Of a stretch of 38,050 nt of DNA, positions 20,432-27,786 are shown piece by piece. Made by a program: the position numbers and the translations under genes. Each line of letters starts with the position of its first letter. Within the stretch, counting starts at the first letter, position 1. The DNA is from Myxococcales bacterium (GTDB lineage: Bacteria > Myxococcota_A > Bradymonadia > Bradymonadales > GCA-2716585). A model generated the notes under the pieces. It did not search any database. It was not told the origin of the DNA and saw nothing but the letters and a program-made list of their open reading frames with translations. Location: the NCBI GenBank assembly GCA_002716585.1, contig PBBL01000017.1, positions 1-38,050 on the forward strand, written 5' to 3'.

Positions 20432-21841
20432 TCAGCGGAGGAGGACGGTGTTGGCGCGGACGGTGTCGCCCATGGCGAAGCGGAGCTGCGCCGTGGCGAT
20501 GGCGGCGTTGGTCCAGGCGATGCTCCGGGCGTTGCGGGCGCTGTTGAGGGCGGCCTCGCTGGCGACGAGGTCGACGGTCGTCGTCGCACCTTGAGCGAGC
20601 CGGGCCTGTTCGTTCTGGTAGACCTCCTCGGCTTCGGCGATGGAGGAGTCAGCGACCGCCCAGGCGGCGCGGGCGGTGTCGAGGTCGAGCCAGGCGTCGC
20701 GGACCTCCAGCTCGATCTGCTGACGCCGGTACTGACGCGCCAGCTCCACGTTCTGCGCCCGGAGCTGCGCGACCTCGACGCCGTGGCGGGTGGCGCCCCA
20801 CTCGAAGGCGGTCCAGCGCAGCGAGACCCCGGCGTAGAACTGGTTGGGGTTGGCGAGCCCCTGCCCCTGGGTGTGCTGGTACGCCCCGATCAGCGCGACT
20901 TCGGGCAGGTACTCGGCCCGCGCGAGGTCCTCACCGAGGCCCGCGCGCCGACGCTGGAGGTCGAACAGGTCGAGCTGGACTCGGTTGGCGTGGGCCTGGT
21001 CGATCGCCTCGGAGAGGGGGACCGGTGGCTTGGGGGGGGCACCGGTGGAGTCGATCGGGGTGAGGGTGAGGGCGTCGCCGAGGTCCTGATCCATGAGCAA
21101 CGCGAGCTGGGCGAGCGCCATGGCGCGGGCGTTGCCGAGGCGGATCAGCTCGCTCTGGGAGTTGGCCCGGGCGACCTTGACGCGGAGGGCATCAGCGCGG
21201 ACCGCCGCGCCCGCACGGACGAGGGCCTCGACGCGTCGGGTCTGGGCGTCGAGGGTGTCGAGCGAGAGTTGGGCGTTGGCGATGAGCTGGTCGGTGAGCT
21301 GGAGCTGGAGCCAGACGACGGCGGTGTTGAGGGTGATGGCCTGACGGAGGGCGCGGCGTTCGAGCCTGGCGACCTCCACGTTGGTTTCGTCGAGTTGGTG
21401 GGCGAGGTGGATGGGGTAGAGCTGGACGAGAGGCTGGACGAGCGCGACTTGAAGGTCCGCGGTGACTTGATCACGGATGGTGCTTGGTGTGGAGAGGGCG
21501 GAGAAGAGGCCTGCGACAGCCTCCTCGTAGGGGGTTTGAGGGGCGGGGAGAGCGGGGGAGGCGCCGCCGAGGCTGAGGGTCAGCTCGTCGTCCCAGACGA
21601 CGGCGTTGCCCTCAACCTGGAGCTGAGGGAGGTAGCGAGCGCCGGAGCGTTCGCTGGTGGCGAGCGCTTCATCGATGCGGAGGAGCTGTTGGCGATCCTG
21701 GAGGTTGCGCAGGAGCGCGGCGTCGATGGCGGCGTCCATGGAGAGTGGCTGCGCGCCAGCGAGTGAGCCGGTGAGGACGACCGCGAGCGCGGTGAGCGCT
21801 GCGGTGAGGGCGGCCTGGGAGGTGGGTGGCGTGTGTATCAT
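20432..21841 (-). CDS. TolC-like outer-membrane efflux protein
   Basis: 469 residues from the ATG at 21841, with a signal peptide (LTAALTALAVVLTGSLAGAQ). Two outer-membrane efflux repeats follow, each with long Ala/Leu/Gln/Glu-rich helices; the first begins with LSMDAAIDAALLRN, the second with PVPLSEAIDQAHANRVQLDL. This forms the outer-membrane channel and periplasmic tunnel for the adaptor and pump downstream. A GTG at 21865 in the same frame is possible, but the ATG gives a cleaner signal peptide. First gene of the operon; its promoter is overlapped by TetR-type operators. Confidence 0.92.
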   Translation of the reverse strand: MIHTPPTSQAALTAALTALAVVLTGSLAGAQPLSMDAAIDAALLRNLQDRQQLLRIDEALATSERSGARYLPQLQVEGNAVVWDDELTLSLGGASPALPAPQTPYEEAVAGLFSALSTPSTIRDQVTADLQVALVQPLVQLYPIHLAHQLDETNVEVARLERRALRQAITLNTAVVWLQLQLTDQLIANAQLSLDTLDAQTRRVEALVRAGAAVRADALRVKVARANSQSELIRLGNARAMALAQLALLMDQDLGDALTLTPIDSTGAPPKPPVPLSEAIDQAHANRVQLDLFDLQRRRAGLGEDLARAEYLPEVALIGAYQHTQGQGLANPNQFYAGVSLRWTAFEWGATRHGVEVAQLRAQNVELARQYRRQQIELEVRDAWLDLDTARAAWAVADSSIAEAEEVYQNEQARLAQGATTTVDLVASEAALNSARNARSIAWTNAAIATAQLRFAMGDTVRANTVLLR

Positions 21842-21883
21842 GAGGACCCTGGTGTGCTGGTGCACATGGTGGTGCGTTGGTAG

Positions 21884-21978
21884 TCAACCAGTTGGTTGAA
21901 TCAACCATTCAACCAACTGGTTGAATAACTAGCCAGGCCAAGGGTCATTGTCAATCGGAAAATCAACCGGTTGGTTGA
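21884..21978. promoter_or_regulatory. Three palindromic TetR-type operators
   Basis: The 16-bp palindrome TCAACC-N4-GGTTGA occurs three times with perfect half-sites: 21884-21899 (N4 AGTT), 21909-21924 (AACT) and 21963-21978 (GGTT). The first two also form one large 18-bp perfect inverted repeat (21884-21901 with 21907-21924, 5-nt centre). Centres are 25 and 54 bp apart. They lie between the divergent efflux operon and the TetR gene and flank or overlap the efflux promoter, so the adjacent TetR protein very probably binds them (inference). Confidence 0.88.
21926..21954 (-). promoter_or_regulatory. Promoter of the efflux operon
   Basis: On the minus strand: perfect TTGACA (21949-21954), 17-nt spacer, TAGTTA (21926-21931). 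The expected start (near 21919) falls inside the second operator palindrome, and the third palindrome lies just upstream of the -35. A bound repressor would therefore block the polymerase. Confidence 0.65.
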
Positions 21979-22115
21979 TAAGCAAGGAGTGGCGAGGGCT
22001 GGCGTCGAGGTCGCGCGGTGGTGAGAGAGGTGTGGCGCGGATGTTGGCGCGCGTCCTCAGACGCGCTACTCTGCAACGAGGCCAGGGTCCCGGACCCACA
22101 TCAGGTGTTGAGAGC

Positions 22116-22751
22116 ATGAGTGACAAATCGAACCCCCAATCGACCGCCGAGCGGATCATGGACGCCGCGTTGCAGGAGTTCGCTGAGCACGGCTTCGCTG
22201 GCGCGCGCGTGGATCGCATCGCGAAGCGCGCGGAGTGCAACAAGCAGCTCCTGTACTACCACTACGGGGGCAAGGAGGAGCTGTGGAGGGAGGTCCTGAG
22301 CAAGCAGATGCTCAAGGACGCCGAGCAGATCACGTCGCTGTTCCGGCTGCAGAACTCGCAGGAGGGGCTGGTGGAGTTCATCATGTCGGTCTTTGACAAG
22401 TACTGCACGAAGGCCGAGTTCAACCGACTGGCGCTCTGGGAGCGGTTGGAGTTTGGCGACGAGGTGGTGGACGCGGAGGAGCGCCGCGAGCGGATGGCGC
22501 CGTTCATCGCGAGCGCGCTGGAGGAGGTGGAGGACGACGAGCTGCGCCCCTACGTCGCGTCGGTGTTGTTTGGCGTCGGGGTGATGCCGCACCTGGTGAG
22601 CCAGCTGCCACGCCTGTTGACGGGGGTCTCCGCGACCGATCCAGCGTTCCGCGCGAATTACGCGCGGGCGGTGCGGTGGCTGGTGGAGGAGGCGAACCGC
22701 GAGCCCGAGGAGGGCAGCGGTCGGGAAGGCCCGCCCCGGAGCGATGGTTGA
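22116..22751 (+). CDS. TetR-family transcriptional regulator
   Basis: 211 residues. The N-terminal helix-turn-helix is classic: AERIMDAALQEFAEHGFAGA, then VDRIAKRAECNKQLLYYHYG and KEELWREVL. The C-terminal half is a helical ligand-binding domain, as in repressors of efflux genes. The frame is open from 21948, but the ATG at 22116 gives the usual family start. It is divergent from the efflux operon, and the three palindromes between them make it the likely local repressor. Its ribosome site is weak. Confidence 0.92.
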   Translation: MSDKSNPQSTAERIMDAALQEFAEHGFAGARVDRIAKRAECNKQLLYYHYGGKEELWREVLSKQMLKDAEQITSLFRLQNSQEGLVEFIMSVFDKYCTKAEFNRLALWERLEFGDEVVDAEERRERMAPFIASALEEVEDDELRPYVASVLFGVGVMPHLVSQLPRLLTGVSATDPAFRANYARAVRWLVEEANREPEEGSGREGPPRSDG

Positions 22752-22890
22752 TGGGGTGACGACGCGGCGCGTCTCGATCCAAGCCTCGCCCTTGCCACCC
22801 GGCACCCGACGCGCTATCCAATCGACCTGTCCGACGACGTGATCATCGGCCGACACGCCCACAACCTGACACCTGTACGAGGGGACCACC

Positions 22891-24189
22891 ATGACGACCG
22901 AACGCTACAGCACAAGCCAGAAGCTCTACGCCCGCGCCTGTGAGTTGATGCCAGGCGGGGTCAACTCGCCGGTGCGCGCCTTCAAGAGCGTGGGCGGGAC
23001 GCCTGTGTTCGTCGATCGGGCCAAGGGGGCGCACTTCTGGGACGCGGACGGCAACAAATACATCGACTTCGTGGGGAGCTGGGGGCCGATGATCCTGGGC
23101 CACGCGCACCCGAAGGTGATCCAGGCGGTGCAGGAGGCGGCGGCGCGGGGGACGAGCTACGGGGCGCCGACGCGGCTGGAGAACGAGTTCGCGGAGCTGG
23201 TGTGCGAGCTGGTGCCGTCGGTGGAGGTGGTGCGGCTGGTGAACAGCGGCACCGAGGCGACGATGAGCGCGCTGCGGCTGGCGCGCGGGTTCACCGGGCG
23301 GCCGAAGATCGTGAAGTTCCGCGGGTGCTACCACGGCCACGAGGACAGCATGCTGGTCGAGGCGGGCAGCGGCGTGGCGACGCTCGGGATCCCGGGGACG
23401 CCGGGGGTGCTGGCGGAGGTGGCGCGCGAGACGATCACGGCGCCCTTCAACGACTTCGAGGGGCTGACGGAGGTGTTCGCGCGGCACGGCTCGGAGATCG
23501 CCTGCTGCATCATCGAGCCGGTGACCGGGAACATGGGGTGCATCCCGCCCGCGGTGGGGTACCTGGAGCACGTCCGCGAGCTGTGCACGGCGAACGGGGC
23601 GCTGCTGATCTTCGACGAGGTGATGACCGGGTTTCGGGTCGCGCTGGGCGGCGCGCAGGGGCTCTACGGGGTGACGCCGGACCTGACGACGCTGGGCAAG
23701 GTGATCGGCGGCGGGCTGCCGGTGGGGGCGTACGGCGGTCGGGCGGACATCATGGCGCACATCGCCCCGTCGGGGCCGGTGTACCAGGCCGGGACGCTGT
23801 CGGGGAACCCGCTGGCGGTGTCGGCGGGGATGGCGCAGCTGCGCGAGCTGCGGGACACCGAGGGGCTCTATGAGCGGCTCGGCGAGGCGGCTCGGGCGGT
23901 GGCCGAGGGGCTGTGCGAGCGGGTGAAGGCGGCGGGCTTCGCGGCGAGCTGCACCCACGTGGGGGGGATGTTCAGCCTGTTCTTCAAGGACCCGGCGCCG
24001 ACCTGCTACGCCGAGGTCAAGCAGGCCGACATCGAGGCCTTCAACCGCTTCTTCTGGGCGATGCTCGACCGGGGCGTCTACATGGCGCCGAGCGCCTACG
24101 AGGCGGGCTTCGTGTCCACGGCGCACACCCCCGAGGTGGTGGCCGAGGTGCTCGCGGCGGCCGACGACGCGCTGGCGTCGATGGGGTAG
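22891..24189 (+). CDS. hemL: Glutamate-1-semialdehyde 2,1-aminomutase
   Basis: 432 residues, standard length. Converts glutamate-1-semialdehyde to 5-aminolevulinate in C5 haem biosynthesis. The PLP-binding Lys is Lys270 in [18 protein letters not shown]; Asp242 in [12 protein letters not shown] holds the pyridine nitrogen. [12 protein letters not shown] (20-31) and the Gly/Ser/Thr motif NSGTEATM (118-125) are HemL signatures. GAGGGG supports the ATG. It starts 139 nt after the TetR stop and probably has its own promoter. Confidence 0.97.
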   Translation: MTTERYSTSQKLYARACELMPGGVNSPVRAFKSVGGTPVFVDRAKGAHFWDADGNKYIDFVGSWGPMILGHAHPKVIQAVQEAAARGTSYGAPTRLENEFAELVCELVPSVEVVRLVNSGTEATMSALRLARGFTGRPKIVKFRGCYHGHEDSMLVEAGSGVATLGIPGTPGVLAEVARETITAPFNDFEGLTEVFARHGSEIACCIIEPVTGNMGCIPPAVGYLEHVRELCTANGALLIFDEVMTGFRVALGGAQGLYGVTPDLTTLGKVIGGGLPVGAYGGRADIMAHIAPSGPVYQAGTLSGNPLAVSAGMAQLRELRDTEGLYERLGEAARAVAEGLCERVKAAGFAASCTHVGGMFSLFFKDPAPTCYAEVKQADIEAFNRFFWAMLDRGVYMAPSAYEAGFVSTAHTPEVVAEVLAAADDALASMG

Positions 24190-24214
24190 GGGTCCGGTTG
24201 TGGGGCAAAAGCGA

Positions 24215-24242
24215 TTGACGTTTCGTCGAACGCTGTGATAAC
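24215..24242 (+). promoter_or_regulatory. Candidate promoter of the Fo operon
   Basis: TTGACG (24215-24220), 16-nt spacer, GATAAC (24237-24242) with TG one base upstream (extended -10). The predicted start near 24249 falls inside the 5' arm of the outer stem of the structured leader, so either the real start is elsewhere or that stem does not form in transcripts from this promoter. Confidence 0.5.
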
Positions 24243-24243
24243 A

Positions 24244-24303
24244 CCCGACCCGACTCAAGGGAGAGTCGGCGCACACGGCGTGCGCACCTCCTTTTGGGTC
24301 GGG
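24244..24303 (+). ncRNA. Possible structured leader, three-way junction upstream of atpZ
   Basis: A closed structure can be drawn. The outer stem is CCCGACCC (24244-24251) with GGGTCGGG (24296-24303). Inside it are hairpin GACTC/GAGTC (24252-24256 with 24263-24267, loop AAGGGA) and hairpin GCGCAC/GTGCGC (24269-24274 with 24280-24285). The unpaired strand 24285-24295 reads CACCTCCTTTT, whose first ten bases equal the 3' tail of many 16S rRNAs. The P2 loop AAGGG could pair with TCCTT of this strand as a pseudoknot. A competing reading is a terminator for hemL: 6-bp hairpin plus TTTT. Function is inference. Confidence 0.4.
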
Positions 24304-24337
24304 CTCCTCCGACGCACCTGAGCCGTGAGCGAACACC

Positions 24338-24676
24338 ATGGGCGAGCCACCTGAAGCCCCCCCGGGGACCGACCTCTCCGAGGCGGAGCGTAAGCGTCAA
24401 GACCGCGATGAGCGGATCGCGATGTACCGCACCGGGATGAGCTTCAGCTACATCGGCATCGAGTTCGGCCTGGCGTTGCTGCTCGGGTGGTTCATCGGCT
24501 CACGCCTGGACGCGTGGCTGGGGACGGACCCCTGGATGTTGATCCTCTGGATCGGCTTCGGCTTCGCGGCGGCGGTGCGCGACCTGGTTCGCCTGGTGCG
24601 CAAGGCGCAGCGGGAGATGGAAGAGGGCGAGGACGAGGCACACGTCCTGTTGGACGAGCACAAGGAGGAGTGGTGA
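24338..24676 (+). CDS. atpZ: AtpZ/ATPase_gene1-type small membrane protein
   Basis: 112 residues. Charged N-terminus, two membrane helices (about 37-56 and 66-82) with the loop SRLDAWLGTDPWM, and an acidic C-terminus. The pattern GLALLLGWFIGSRLD...GTDPW matches the small protein encoded at the start of many bacterial atp operons. AtpZ has been linked to AtpI and to Mg2+/Ca2+ or assembly functions; the role here is inferred. The ribosome site is weak. Its TGA overlaps the GTG start of atpI, with AAGGAGG lying in its last codons. Confidence 0.82.
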   Translation: MGEPPEAPPGTDLSEAERKRQDRDERIAMYRTGMSFSYIGIEFGLALLLGWFIGSRLDAWLGTDPWMLILWIGFGFAAAVRDLVRLVRKAQREMEEGEDEAHVLLDEHKEEW

Positions 24677-25236
24677 CGCAGGCGGAGGACAGACGGCGCG
24701 ACGAGGAGCCCAGGCCCGAGGAGAACGGGTTTGAGGCGGTCCTCGACCGCGATCCGATCGGCAGCCGCCTGCTGGATCTGCTGGAGGGGTGGATGGCGCT
24801 CGTGGGCGCGTCCAGCACCGCCGCCACCATGGCCTTCTGGGACCTGGAGCTGTCGACGGGCTGGCTCGTCGGCTGGCTGACGTTCCAGCTCAACATCGCC
24901 GTTGTTCGGCGGCTCATGCGGGTCGTGCTCGCGGGTGGCACCCACCACCGGCTCGCGACCGTGGCGTTGAGCCTGAAGATGCTTGTTTTGTTGGGGATGA
25001 TCTGGGGGGCGCTGCGGTTCCTCCCGATCAGCCCTGTTGGATTTTTACTGGGCTTCACCACGGTCCTGACTGGACTTGTGATTGGGAGCGTGGTATGGGC
25101 GCCTCGTCAGGGTGACAGGGGGGCCGAGCAGCAGCGCTCGACCCACCCAACGCCAGGGCGTGACGCGACCCAGAAGACCCCGAGGCGGCCCGCCCACAAT
25201 CAGGCGGCGCTGGCCTCACTGGCACAGGACGGATAG
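24673..25236 (+). CDS. atpI: AtpI-like ATP synthase assembly protein
   Basis: 187 residues from a GTG start at 24673 that overlaps the atpZ stop by 4 nt and has AAGGAGGAG just upstream; the frame is open further 5' but that part is the shadow of atpZ. Four hydrophobic stretches (about 38-55, 58-75, 90-110 and 113-133; GWMALVGASSTAATMAFW, GWLVGWLTFQLNIAVV, LSLKMLVLLGMIWGAL, GFLLGFTTVLTGLVIG) fit the ATP synthase I chain family, which helps assemble the c-ring. A polar tail of about 50 residues follows that the family usually lacks. atpB begins 5 nt downstream. Confidence 0.8.
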   Translation: MTQAEDRRRDEEPRPEENGFEAVLDRDPIGSRLLDLLEGWMALVGASSTAATMAFWDLELSTGWLVGWLTFQLNIAVVRRLMRVVLAGGTHHRLATVALSLKMLVLLGMIWGALRFLPISPVGFLLGFTTVLTGLVIGSVVWAPRQGDRGAEQQRSTHPTPGRDATQKTPRRPAHNQAALASLAQDG

Positions 25237-25241
25237 GCTCC

Positions 25242-26072
25242 ATGTCGGATAAGACAATCCTGTCATTGATACCTGGCTTCGATGAGGCGATGAAGAGCGC
25301 CGGCGAGTCGCTGGCGCACATCAACGCCCAGATCATGGGGAAGGAGCTGGCGGCGGGGGAGCACCTCCACCCGCTCAACACCCAGACGATGGTGCTGCTC
25401 GCGATCGTCATCGGGTTTGTGCTCACCATGACCTTCCTGGCCCGGTCCAAGATCACCGAGACCGACAAGGCGATCGTCCCGGATGAGACGTTGACGCCGA
25501 GGACCTTCGTCGAGTTGTTGTTCGACACCGTCTTCGGCCTGATGTCGGACATGATGGGCCGAGACAACGCGCGGCGCTTCTTCCCGCTCATCGCCACCTG
25601 CGCGATGGTGATCCTGTTCAGCAACCTGCTCGGCCTGATGCCGGGCATGGCGCCGCCGACCGACAACCTCAACCTGAACGCCGCCATGGCCAGCGTCATC
25701 TTCATCGCGACGCACGTGGTCGGCTTTCGGACCAGCGGGATCGCGCACTTCTCGCATATGGCCAACCCCACCGGCGAGTGGTGGGGCTGGTTCCTGGCGC
25801 CGCTCATGCTCCCCATCGAGATGATCGGTCACGTCGTGCGCCCCGTCAGCCTCTCGCTTCGCTTGATGTGCAACATGATCGGCGACCACCAGGTCCTGGC
25901 CATCTTCCTCGGCCTGATCGCCATCCCGCTCATCTACCCGATGCCAATCATGATCCTGGGCTTCGTTGTGTGCGTCGTGCAGACCGCGGTCTTCTGCCTG
26001 CTGTCGATGGTGTACATCAACCTGGCCCTTGAGGATCTCAGCCATGGCCACGGCGAGGAGGGGCATCACTGA
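25242..26072 (+). CDS. atpB: ATP synthase Fo a subunit
   Basis: 276 residues with five to six membrane helices; forms the two half-channels for ions next to the c-ring. The essential arginine is Arg207 in SLSLRLMCNMIGDH, equivalent to E. coli Arg210. FSNLLGLMPG (126-135) and the last helix (LGFVVCVVQTAVFCLLSMVY) are typical. The C-terminus is His-rich (HGHGEEGHH). Cys210 and Cys221-region substitutions in the Arg helix differ from E. coli but leave the Arg intact. It is third in the Fo operon and 157 nt upstream of atpE. Confidence 0.97.
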   Translation: MSDKTILSLIPGFDEAMKSAGESLAHINAQIMGKELAAGEHLHPLNTQTMVLLAIVIGFVLTMTFLARSKITETDKAIVPDETLTPRTFVELLFDTVFGLMSDMMGRDNARRFFPLIATCAMVILFSNLLGLMPGMAPPTDNLNLNAAMASVIFIATHVVGFRTSGIAHFSHMANPTGEWWGWFLAPLMLPIEMIGHVVRPVSLSLRLMCNMIGDHQVLAIFLGLIAIPLIYPMPIMILGFVVCVVQTAVFCLLSMVYINLALEDLSHGHGEEGHH

Positions 26073-26229
26073 TGCCGCTCCTGGCGGTGGCTTCAACCGT
26101 CGTATCGTCGGTCCGCTCTCGTGAGTGCAGCGCGGGCCGCTTCCATCAACCTGTTTCGTCGAAAAGCCGCTTTGCCGTGGAACGGACCGCCGCCCACTGC
26201 ACCTCGGCCATACACCTGGGAGGATTCCG
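26073..26229 (+). promoter_or_regulatory. Long atpB-atpE spacer, probable atpE translation leader
   Basis: 157 nt without a gene, unusually long inside this compact operon. Complementary pairs GGTCCG (26110-26115)/CGGACC (26183-26188) and GTGCAG (26125-26130)/CTGCAC (26197-26202) interlock, so only one can form unless as a pseudoknot. GGGAGG just before the atpE ATG is a strong ribosome site. The c subunit is needed in about ten or more copies, and enhanced translation through the leader is known for E. coli atpE; here it is inference. Confidence 0.45.
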
Positions 26230-26586
26230 ATGACCAAGCGCAAGGCTTTGCTCGTCACCCTGACCGTTTTCACCGCGCTCCTCGCCTGCAACGTTGCCTT
26301 CGCACAGGACGCGCCGGACAACATCCACTCGGTCGCCATGGCGACCGCCATCGCTGAGGGCTTCGGCCTGGCCATCGCCGCGTTCGGTGGCGCCCTCGGG
26401 CAGGGCACCGCCGCCAAGGCCGCCCTGGAGGGCATCGCCCGCAACCCGGGCGCCTCGGGCAAGATCTTCACCCCGATGATCCTCGGCCTCGCCCTCATCG
26501 AGTCCCTGGTCATCTACTCGCTGCTCGTGGCGTTCTTCCTGAACGGTCACCTCGGCGGCATGCTCACCAAGCTCGGCGCCGTCTGA
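26230..26586 (+). CDS. atpE: ATP synthase Fo c subunit with signal peptide
   Basis: 118 residues: a signal-peptide-like N-terminus (about 1-26, ending AFA-Q; it also holds a lipobox-like LLAC at Cys20) and a two-helix c hairpin. Helix 1 has a Gly/Ala-rich face ([20 protein letters not shown]) and Gln58; the polar loop is ARNP (70-73); helix 2 has the ion-binding Glu91 followed by Ser92 (LIESLVIY). Gln58, Glu91 and Ser92 line up with Gln32, Glu65 and Ser66 of the Na+-binding Ilyobacter c subunit, but the residue matching Thr67 is Leu. Ion choice is therefore open. GGGAGG upstream supports the start. Confidence 0.96.
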   Translation: MTKRKALLVTLTVFTALLACNVAFAQDAPDNIHSVAMATAIAEGFGLAIAAFGGALGQGTAAKAALEGIARNPGASGKIFTPMILGLALIESLVIYSLLVAFFLNGHLGGMLTKLGAV

Positions 26587-26646
26587 GCCACTGAGCGACC
26601 CCGCACCTTCCTGACGCCGCCCGCGTAACCGTGGCCGCCGTCAGAG

Positions 26647-26690
26647 CACAACGGCCCCCCTGGCAGAAGCCAGGGGGGCCGTTGTGTTTC
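26647..26690 (+). terminator. Terminator between atpE and pdxA
   Basis: A perfect 18-bp stem (26647-26664 with 26669-26686) and AGAA loop, followed by TTTC. It begins 61 nt after the atpE stop and 51 nt from the pdxA stop on the other strand, so it can serve both convergent operons. Confidence 0.9.
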
Positions 26691-26736
26691 TGGGTCAGGT
26701 CGCCCCGCGCTCCGCCGCGTTCAGCCACTCGCCGCG

Positions 26737-27786
26737 TCAGCCACTCGCCAGCCGCCTCGCCAGATCCAGCGCGTACTGCATCGAGCCTGCGTCGGCGACC
26801 CCACGCCCGGCGATGTCGTACGCCGTGCCGTGATCGACGCTGGTGCGCACGATGGGCAGCCCCAGGGTGATGTTGGCCGAGGCCCCGAAGTGGGTCAGCT
26901 TGAGCGGGATCAGCCCCTGATCGTGGTACATGCAGACCACCGCGTCGAACGGCCAGTCGCCCCGCAGGCGCGCGAACAGCGTGTCCGCGGGGAAGGGGCC
27001 TTCGGCGAGGACGCCGTCGGCGCGCGCGGCTTCGATGGCGGGGCGGATCACGGCGTCTTCTTCGTGCCCCATGTTGCCCTGCTCGCCCGCGTGGGGGTTG
27101 AGGGCGGCGACCGCGATCCGGGGGTTCGCGATGCCCCACCGGGTCGAGAGGTCGCGCCAGGTGACCCGCAGGGTGCTCTCGATCGCCTCCTGGGTGAGGT
27201 GGCTGGAGATGGCGCTCACCGGCAGGTGGGTGGTCACCAGCGCCACCCGCAGGCGCTCCCCGGCGAGCATCATGACCGCGTCGGGGGTCCGGGTGCGCTC
27301 GGACAGCAGCTCCGTGTGCCCCGTGACCGGCAGCCCGGCGCGGGCGAACAGCGCCTTGGTGAGCGGCGCCGTGCAGATCGCCCGCACCCGCCCCGCGAGC
27401 GCGTCGTCGATCGCCGCCAGCAGCGCGTGGCGCTGGAGGTGCCCGAACGCCGCCACCTCCTCGCCGAACGGGATCGCGTCCATCCGGGCGAGCTGGAGGC
27501 GGGCGTCGGGCGGCATCTCGCTGGTGACGTCCACGATCCGCGCCGCACCAGGTTGAGGCGGCGGCGCGCCCGCGCGCCACTGGTCCAGTGGGATGAGCTG
27601 TAGGGGCAGGGGGTCGTCGGGGGTCAGCTGGGCTGCGGCGAGGCGCATCACGTGCCCGGAGCCGTAGATGACCGCGTCGGCGCGGTTGTCGGCGCGGCGC
27701 ATGAGCTGGAGGAGGATCTCGGGGCCGATGCCCGCGCCGTCCCCGAGGGTGATGGCGATGGGTGGGGGGGAGGTGTCGTGGCTCAC
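26737..27786 (-). CDS. pdxA: 4-hydroxythreonine-4-phosphate dehydrogenase
   Basis: 349 residues; catalyses the NAD-dependent oxidation step of pyridoxal 5'-phosphate synthesis (DXP-dependent route). Expected metal ligands are His187 (TTHLPVS), His232 (LNPHAGE) and His288 (MYHDQG). GHTEL (156-160) and VDHGTAYDIAGRGVAD (317-332) are family signatures. The first motif reads LGDGAGIGPE instead of the usual GDPAGIGPE, a Pro-to-Gly change near the nucleotide site. The gene starts 4 nt inside the SurA-like gene, so the two are coupled, an arrangement like surA-pdxA in enterobacteria. Confidence 0.95.
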   Translation of the reverse strand: MSHDTSPPPIAITLGDGAGIGPEILLQLMRRADNRADAVIYGSGHVMRLAAAQLTPDDPLPLQLIPLDQWRAGAPPPQPGAARIVDVTSEMPPDARLQLARMDAIPFGEEVAAFGHLQRHALLAAIDDALAGRVRAICTAPLTKALFARAGLPVTGHTELLSERTRTPDAVMMLAGERLRVALVTTHLPVSAISSHLTQEAIESTLRVTWRDLSTRWGIANPRIAVAALNPHAGEQGNMGHEEDAVIRPAIEAARADGVLAEGPFPADTLFARLRGDWPFDAVVCMYHDQGLIPLKLTHFGASANITLGLPIVRTSVDHGTAYDIAGRGVADAGSMQYALDLARRLASG

